Source: Actinomycetes bacterium (GTDB taxonomy: Bacteria; Actinomycetota; Acidimicrobiia; Acidimicrobiales; SZUA-35). Taken from it: a DNA stretch of 21,066 nt. The DNA lies in NCBI GenBank assembly GCA_024227975.1, contig JAAETV010000285.1:1-21066 (forward strand), in the 5' to 3' direction. Position numbers and translations under genes: made by a program. The notes beneath the pieces were generated by a model. It ran no database searches, was not told the origin of the DNA, and was given only the letters and a program-made list of their open reading frames with translations. This document shows, piece after piece, positions 16,639 through 21,066 of this stretch (positions are counted from its first letter, which is position 1; every line of letters begins with the position of its first letter).

Positions 16639-16644
16639 TATCCT
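16639..16644 (+). promoter_or_regulatory. Putative -10 box of obgE (leaderless)
   Basis: TATCCT fits TANNNT and lies six bases before the obgE ATG at 16651. The intervening GGGGCG is not a convincing Shine-Dalgarno and is too close to the start for one. This supports an independent leaderless promoter for obgE-proB. Confidence 0.5.
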
Positions 16645-16650
16645 GGGGCG

Positions 16651-17952
16651 ATGTCGAATTTCGTCGACGAGTGCAACCTATGCGTGCGAGGCGGTGACGG
16701 TGGAGCCGGCTGCGTCTCGTTTCGTCGCGAAGCTCATGTTCCCTATGGCGGCCCCGATGGCGGCGATGGGGGCCAGGGGGGAGACGTCTGGCTCGAAGTC
16801 GAACGCAATGTTGCGTCCCTGCTGGCCTTTCGTGACCATCCCCACCGGATCGCCACCAGCGGGACCCACGGTCGGGGGAGTGGCCGCCACGGCAAGCAAG
16901 GTGTCGATCAGAATGTGAAGGTCCCTGAAGGCACCGTCGTTTTGGATCATGAGACGGGTGAGATACTGGCCGACCTAGCCCATCACGGGGAGCGTTGGCT
17001 GGCCGCTGGCGGTGGACGAGGGGGGCGGGGGAATGCCCGGTTCCTCTCCAACCGACGTCGGGCCCCATCATTTGCCGAGCAGGGGGAGCAGCGCCATGAT
17101 CGCTGGTATCGGCTCGAGTTGAAGTTGCTGGCCGATGTGGCCCTCGTCGGGTTCCCCAGCGCGGGCAAGAGCACCCTCATCTCTCGTATCTCGGCGGCCA
17201 AGCCCAAGATCGCTGACTATCCCTTCACCACTCTGGAGCCAAACCTGGGGGTCGTCCGCCTGCCTGACCGCAGCGCAGCATCCGGGGCCGTGGAGTTCGT
17301 GGTCGCTGACCTTCCCGGCCTGATCGAGGGGGCGAGCGACGGTCATGGGCTCGGCCACCGCTTCCTCCGTCACACCGAACGGGCCCGGGTACTGCTCTTC
17401 CTGTTGAACCTGGCCGACCTCGACGGCCCCTCACCTCGCCGTCAGCTCGAGGTGTTGCGTCGCGAGCTGGCCAACTACCGGCCTGAGCTACTCGACCGTC
17501 CGAGCTTGGTAATCGGGGCCAAAGGCGATCAACTCACGGCCGCCGACTGGGGCGACGAGGCCCCGGTTGAGATGACGATCTCCTCGATCACGGGCGAGGG
17601 CCTCCAACCTCTCCTGTGGCGCCTAGCCGGGCTGGTGTCCACGGCAAGATCCACTGAAGCCGAAGGGGCGGCTGGTCGGATCAACGGCCGGCCGGCCGAT
17701 TTCGTGATCCACCGACCGGAGCCGGTTGGGGTTGCCATCGTGAGAGAGGACGATGCCTCGTGGCGGGTCGTATCCCGCCTGGCCGAGCGCGCCGTCGCCT
17801 TGTCGGACATGACCGATCCTGGTGCCATTGACTATGCCCAAAGCCGCCTCGACCGCATTGGGGTGAACAAGGCCCTACGCAAGGCAGGAGTGGTGGAGGG
17901 CGACATCGTCCGGATTGGTGACTTCGCCTTCGACTATCAAGACGACGGGTGA
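16651..17952 (+). CDS. obgE: Obg family GTPase (CgtA)
   Basis: Obg is an essential GTPase that acts in 50S subunit maturation and stress signalling. The 433-residue product has the glycine-rich Obg fold (1 to about 158), the G domain with P-loop GFPSAGKST at 167-175, the switch-I block DYPFTTLEPNLGVV, and G3 in DLPGLIEGA. The C-terminal OCT domain is present from about 345 (FVIHRPEP through VRIGDFAFDYQ). Two motifs deviate: G4, normally NKxD, reads AKGD at 290-293, and G5, normally SAxTG, reads SSITG. The Asp that reads guanine is kept but the Asn is lost. The ATG at 16651 gives the standard SNFVDECNL start. proB follows after seven bases, so they form one operon. Confidence 0.95.
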   Translation: MSNFVDECNLCVRGGDGGAGCVSFRREAHVPYGGPDGGDGGQGGDVWLEVERNVASLLAFRDHPHRIATSGTHGRGSGRHGKQGVDQNVKVPEGTVVLDHETGEILADLAHHGERWLAAGGGRGGRGNARFLSNRRRAPSFAEQGEQRHDRWYRLELKLLADVALVGFPSAGKSTLISRISAAKPKIADYPFTTLEPNLGVVRLPDRSAASGAVEFVVADLPGLIEGASDGHGLGHRFLRHTERARVLLFLLNLADLDGPSPRRQLEVLRRELANYRPELLDRPSLVIGAKGDQLTAADWGDEAPVEMTISSITGEGLQPLLWRLAGLVSTARSTEAEGAAGRINGRPADFVIHRPEPVGVAIVREDDASWRVVSRLAERAVALSDMTDPGAIDYAQSRLDRIGVNKALRKAGVVEGDIVRIGDFAFDYQDDG

Positions 17953-17959
17953 GGCCACA

Positions 17960-19081
17960 GTGAGAGTCGTCGTCAAGATCGGCACATCGTCGCTCACCAC
18001 CGGTCATGGATCCCTGAGCGACACCGCTGTCGACAAGCTGGCCTCCGAGGTGGCGACGGTAGTGGCCGGCGACCACCAGGTCCTTATCGTCACCAGCGCC
18101 GCCATCGCTGCTGGTCTTCCTCCGCTCGGCTTCGAAGGGGAGAGCCGGCCACGAGATCCTGATCTGCTGAGGGCGGCATCGGCCATCGGGCAGATCTCCC
18201 TCATCGCCAACTACCAGCGAGCCTTGGCCGACAACGGGCTGGTGGCCGGTCAGGTCCTCCTAGCTCCGACTGATTTCTGGTTCCGTAAGCGATATTTGAA
18301 GAGCCGGGGCACGATCGGCGCCCTGTTGGCTCGTGGTGTGATCCCGGTCATCAATGAGAACGATGCTGTTGCCGACGATGAGATCCGCTTCGGCGACAAT
18401 GACCGGCTGGCCGCTCTGGTGGCCCACCTGATCGATGCTCATCGGTTGGTGTTGCTGACCGACACCCCTGGGCTGTTCACCGCCGACCCCCGGATCGATG
18501 ATTCCGCCTCCCTGATCGAGGAGATCGTGGAGTTCGATCAGCGGTTGGATGAGATGGCGGGCGGCCCCGGCTCGGGGGCGTCACGAGGGGGCATGGCTTC
18601 GAAACTGGCTGCGGCCAAGATCGCCACCTGGTCGGGGGTTGAGACCGTCATAGCCCACTCAGAACGCCCCGACGTGCTGGTTGACGCCGTCGCCGGGGTC
18701 GAGGGGGTCGGCACCTTGTTCCGGCCCCGGGCCGGTCGCCTAGGGGCCCGGAAGCTATGGATTGCCTTTGCCTTGCCGGCCTCGGGCCGGGTCGTGGTCG
18801 ACGGGGGAGCCCGTCAAGCCCTGGAGCACCGCCAGAAGTCACTACTGGCGGCTGGGGTCAAGGGGATCGAGGGCTCGTTCAGCCCTGACGATGCGGTCGA
18901 GGTGGTCGACGAGAGCGGAGAGGTGTTCGCAAAGGGCCTTGTCCAGTGGGACAGTGGTGCCATCACCCGCTACGCCGGTCAGCGCACTGCCGATCTGCCA
19001 ACCGAGATAGTCGACGACGGTTCCGGGCCCCGAACCGTTCCAATAATACACCGCGACGATCTAGTCATCCTGCCACTCTGA
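17960..19081 (+). CDS. proB: Glutamate 5-kinase
   Basis: ProB phosphorylates glutamate in the first step of proline synthesis. The GTG at 17960 is chosen because it gives the family N-terminus VRVVVKIGTSSL and has GGGTGAGG six bases upstream; an earlier in-frame GTG at 17915 would overlap obgE by 38 bases. The 373-residue product has KIGTSSL, the INENDAVADDE and FGDNDRLAA glutamate-site block, TDTPGLFTADPR, and GGMASKLAAAKIA, followed by a PUA domain from about residue 260. Length is normal for the PUA-containing form. proA, often the next gene, is absent here; a structured tandem repeat begins at the last base of the stop codon. Confidence 0.96.
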   Translation: MRVVVKIGTSSLTTGHGSLSDTAVDKLASEVATVVAGDHQVLIVTSAAIAAGLPPLGFEGESRPRDPDLLRAASAIGQISLIANYQRALADNGLVAGQVLLAPTDFWFRKRYLKSRGTIGALLARGVIPVINENDAVADDEIRFGDNDRLAALVAHLIDAHRLVLLTDTPGLFTADPRIDDSASLIEEIVEFDQRLDEMAGGPGSGASRGGMASKLAAAKIATWSGVETVIAHSERPDVLVDAVAGVEGVGTLFRPRAGRLGARKLWIAFALPASGRVVVDGGARQALEHRQKSLLAAGVKGIEGSFSPDDAVEVVDESGEVFAKGLVQWDSGAITRYAGQRTADLPTEIVDDGSGPRTVPIIHRDDLVILPL

Positions 19082-19231
19082 GCCAACCGTTCCGGTTGGG
19101 TGAGTTTCGACTGGGCCGAAACTCAAGGAGCCAACCGTTCCGGTTGGGTGAGTTTCGACTGGGCCGAAACTCAAGGAGCCAACCGTTCCGGTTGGGTGAG
19201 TTTCGACTGGGCCGAAACTCAAGGAGCCAAC
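19081..19231. repeat. 48-bp tandem repeat, three perfect copies plus 7 bases, with paired hairpins
   Basis: Copies lie at 19081-19128, 19129-19176 and 19177-19224, followed by the first seven bases of a fourth. All three are identical. Each unit contains two inverted repeats: a seven-pair stem CCAACCG/CGGTTGG with a TTC loop, and a nine-pair stem TGAGTTTCG/CGAAACTCA with a seven-base loop. The array sits between the convergent genes proB and pspA and begins at the last base of the proB stop. It may act as a bidirectional transcription barrier, a protein-binding array or a mobile palindromic repeat. No T-run follows any stem on either strand. The remaining 18 bases before the pspA stop hold nothing recognisable. 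Confidence 0.95.
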
Positions 19232-19249
19232 GGGAAGGCCTGGGCTGAA

Positions 19250-20053
19250 TCAGGTGGTTGGTTCGCCTTCGGCTGTTGCTGGTTGGCCGGCGGCCGGCTC
19301 GCTCATCTCGGCCGGTGTATCGGTCGGACCGGCTTCGAGGCCGAGCTGGGCCCGGATCTCGCTGAGGCGAGACTGTGCTTCGACGTTGAGTGAGGCCTGC
19401 TCGACCTCGAGCATGCGGCTCTCGACCGATGCCTCGTTGAGCTCGGCCGTCCCCTTTGCCTTGGCGTAGCGGGACTCGACCTTCTCCCGAATCTCTTCGA
19501 ACGAGGGAATGTCCTCGCCAACCTTCTCCGAAAGCGACGACATGGCCGTATTGAGTGACTCCTGCATCTTGGCCTGGTCGAGCTGCGACATCAGCTTCTG
19601 CTTTTCGGACAGCTTCTTCTGGAGGTTGGCCGAGTTGGTATTGACTGCCTGCTTGGCCTGCTCAGCCGCCTGTGACGCCTGGAGGTGGAGGGCCTTCAGG
19701 TCCTCGACCTCGCGCTCGATTCCGATCATGCGGTTGGCAAAAGCCTCAGCCGCACTCGTGTATTGGACGAGCTTGTCCTGCTCGCCCTTCTTCTGAGCGT
19801 CATCGGCCATCATGACCGCCTGCCGGGCGTTGGCACTGATCTTCTCGTAGTCCTCCATAGTCCGGTTGAGACGAATCTCGGTCTGCTTCTGGTTGGCGAT
19901 CACGTTTGCCGCTTGCTCCTTGAGCTGGCGGTGCTGGTCGTGAGCCTCCTGAATGGCCTGCTCCAACTGGACCTTGGGGTCGGCTCGCTCGTTGAACTCG
20001 CCGGTGCCCCTGGCCACCATGTAATTCCACCAGCGCTTTATCAACTTGATCAT
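19250..20053 (-). CDS. PspA/IM30 family protein
   Basis: PspA/IM30 (ESCRT-III-like) proteins coat the inner face of the cytoplasmic membrane and protect it under stress. The start is the ATG whose first base is 20053, giving IKLIKRWWNYMVARGTGEFNE, an amphipathic N-terminal helix typical of the family; the frame is open further upstream but that part lies in the next gene. The 267-residue product is almost wholly coiled coil, with DPKVQLEQAIQEA near residue 25 and a long Gln/Ala/Glu/Lys-rich middle. The tail after about 235 is Pro/Ala/Thr-rich and unstructured. The ATG overlaps the stop of the MurJ-like gene (ATGA), so the two are coupled. No PspF or PspC gene is in view. Confidence 0.88.
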   Translation of the reverse strand: MIKLIKRWWNYMVARGTGEFNERADPKVQLEQAIQEAHDQHRQLKEQAANVIANQKQTEIRLNRTMEDYEKISANARQAVMMADDAQKKGEQDKLVQYTSAAEAFANRMIGIEREVEDLKALHLQASQAAEQAKQAVNTNSANLQKKLSEKQKLMSQLDQAKMQESLNTAMSSLSEKVGEDIPSFEEIREKVESRYAKAKGTAELNEASVESRMLEVEQASLNVEAQSRLSEIRAQLGLEAGPTDTPAEMSEPAAGQPATAEGEPTT

Positions 20054-21066
20054 GGCGATGATGCTAGCTGTGGTAGTGATCGGACGCCCTGCATCCATAG
20101 CCCCGATCCGAATATTCCCGCTCCGACGGTCACGATGAGGATCACATCGATGGGGGAGGGAAGACCAAGGAGTCGAATCCCGCCCATGATGGCGGCAGCA
20201 GCCAGGGCGGACATCACAACCGGGCGAGCCCAGCCGGAACGGACCCGAATGTCGAGCCGATTGCGCAACATGCGCCTCAACAACCACCACTCGGTCCACG
20301 CTGCGGCCGCTGCGCCCAGGGCCAAGCCCACTGCCCCGAGATGGGGGCCGGTGGGTTCATCCCGGATGGCTTCGGGTACCTGTTCCCAGGGGGGCCAGTG
20401 GGGGAAGTCGCCGACCTGGTCGATGGTGGTTCCGTCGCTGACGAACAACCAGTCGAGCTGGAGCATCAACACGAGGGCAACCAGAGCCGAGACCACCATC
20501 CGAATCGCCGCGATCTTGGCCGGTCCCCGGACTTCGCCGACGCTGTAGAGGGTGTTTTGGGTGATCCTGGCCGTCATGGCAGCCGGCAGCCCGATGGCGA
20601 AGGAGGTGACCACGAGGGACACGAGGGTCACGTCTTCGGCGCTGAAGCCCTTGTCGAAAAGGCGGGAGGCCCAGCCGTAGAGTCCGTCGACCACGGGTCT
20701 GGCCCCCACCAGGTATACGGCCACGATGAACCCGGCGGGCACGATCACTCGGCGCAGGGCTGGCCTGACCCGCGATGCCACCACTTCCTCTTGGCCGGAG
20801 CGGCGTGACATCTCGGCCAGTTCGGAGGCGGCAACGCTGAATCCGAACAGGGAGATGGGGAGGAGGTAGAGAGGGAGGGCGAAGGCGTATGCGCCGAGGG
20901 CTCCCTCCACCAGGATCCCAGCCAAGAGGAGGTCGACGAAGCTGGAGATCTGGACGACGCCGCGAGAGCCGACGGCGGGCCCGAAGCGGGTGATCACGTC
21001 TTCGACATCCCTGGTGCGCCGGAGGGAGGCCCACAGTTTCGGTGAGAGCCTTCGGACGTGGGGGAA
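20050..21066 (-). CDS. MurJ/MviN-like lipid flippase, C-terminal part (5' partial)
   Basis: The frame stays open to the window's right edge, so only the C-terminal 338 or so residues are seen; the GTG at 20997 is not taken as a start. The visible part has several hydrophobic segments and MurJ-like blocks: SFVDLLLAGILVEGALGAYAFA, then LYLLPISLFGFSVAASELAEMSR, then GLPAAMTARITQNTLYSVGEVRGPAKIA. MurJ proteins flip lipid II outwards for peptidoglycan synthesis; related MviN proteins have other or unknown cargo. A polar insertion (about 45 residues around VSDGTTIDQVGDFPHWPPWEQ) separates two late membrane segments. The stop overlaps the pspA start, linking envelope synthesis with a membrane-stress protein. 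The true murJ in actinobacteria often lies elsewhere near the origin, so this may be a paralogue. Confidence 0.82.
   Translation of the reverse strand, partial: FPHVRRLSPKLWASLRRTRDVEDVITRFGPAVGSRGVVQISSFVDLLLAGILVEGALGAYAFALPLYLLPISLFGFSVAASELAEMSRRSGQEEVVASRVRPALRRVIVPAGFIVAVYLVGARPVVDGLYGWASRLFDKGFSAEDVTLVSLVVTSFAIGLPAAMTARITQNTLYSVGEVRGPAKIAAIRMVVSALVALVLMLQLDWLFVSDGTTIDQVGDFPHWPPWEQVPEAIRDEPTGPHLGAVGLALGAAAAAWTEWWLLRRMLRNRLDIRVRSGWARPVVMSALAAAAIMGGIRLLGLPSPIDVILIVTVGAGIFGSGLWMQGVRSLPQLASSP
20061..20066 (-). promoter_or_regulatory. Possible internal -10 box before pspA
   Basis: On the minus strand TAGCAT lies seven bases before the pspA ATG, the same geometry as at tig and ndk. It falls inside the last codons of the MurJ-like gene, so it could give pspA its own leaderless transcript in addition to read-through, or it could be chance. 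Confidence 0.35.

Noticed and set aside
15138..16676. A 512-codon open frame on the minus strand opposite the TadG-like gene
   Set aside because: Long antisense frames are common in high-GC genes. Its product shows no recognisable domain, and the plus-strand product has clear TadG-like features and coupled start signals.
17915..17959. Upstream GTG start for proB
   Set aside because: It would overlap obgE by 38 bases and add 15 residues not expected in the family; the GTG at 17960 has a good ribosome site and the right N-terminus.
19081..19231. CRISPR array
   Set aside because: The 48-bp units are joined head to tail with no variable spacers, and no cas gene is present.
18946..19248. A plus-strand frame through the 48-bp array giving a 16-residue peptide repeat
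   Set aside because: It begins inside proB in another frame, has no ribosome site, and is open only because the repeat length is a multiple of three.

Overview
The window is a high-GC, gene-dense chromosomal stretch that looks actinobacterial, most likely Acidimicrobiia or a close relative. The evidence is the conserved order tig-clpP-clpX-folC-ndk, then a TIGR03960-type radical SAM gene, its TIGR03936/DUF2344 partner, an RNase E/G gene, rplU, rpmA, obgE and proB. Frequent GTG/TTG starts and apparently leaderless genes fit the same assignment. The lineage is inferred from gene order and protein style; no database search was possible.

Layout. (1) 1-2177: the 3' part of a membrane protein that fuses a Wzx/MurJ-like flippase to a GT2 glycosyltransferase. 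Its last codons run antisense through a degenerate tRNA-Pro(UGG)-like sequence at 2124-2197. (2) 2322-7065: trigger factor, ClpP, ClpX and FolC, closely packed. (3) 7134-7913: a secreted protein with a Flp-pilin-type N-terminus, a poly-Thr/Ser linker and a ricin-B-like C-terminus, lodged between folC and ndk. (4) 7977-8390: ndk. (5) 8479-13682: radical SAM, DUF2344, RNase E/G, L21 and L27. (6) 13805-16613: a translationally coupled TadE-TadE-TadG-like trio lying between rpmA and obgE, which are usually neighbours. (7) 16651-19081: obgE and proB. (8) 19081-19231: a perfect 48-bp tandem repeat, about 3.1 copies, each with two strong hairpins, between the convergent proB and pspA. (9) 19250-21066, minus strand: a MurJ-like flippase (cut by the window end) overlapping a PspA/IM30 gene.

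How the genes work together. The housekeeping part covers nascent-chain folding and proteolysis (Tig, ClpXP), folate and nucleotide metabolism (FolC, Ndk), ribosome production and RNA turnover (L21, L27, Obg, RNase E/G) and proline synthesis (ProB). Two insertions into this backbone both encode proteins with a prepilin-peptidase-type site (RG before a hydrophobic segment, Glu at +5). They probably serve a Tad/Flp-like surface apparatus whose ATPase, platform and peptidase genes are not in this window.

The most notable signals are the hairpin-bearing 48-bp repeat, the pilin/ricin-like fusion, the split pilus loci, the flippase/glycosyltransferase fusion, the tRNA-Pro relic beside the conserved cluster, and a recurring TANNNT box 6-9 bases before start codons that lack a Shine-Dalgarno sequence. 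I found no CRISPR array, insertion sequence, rRNA or intact tRNA gene.
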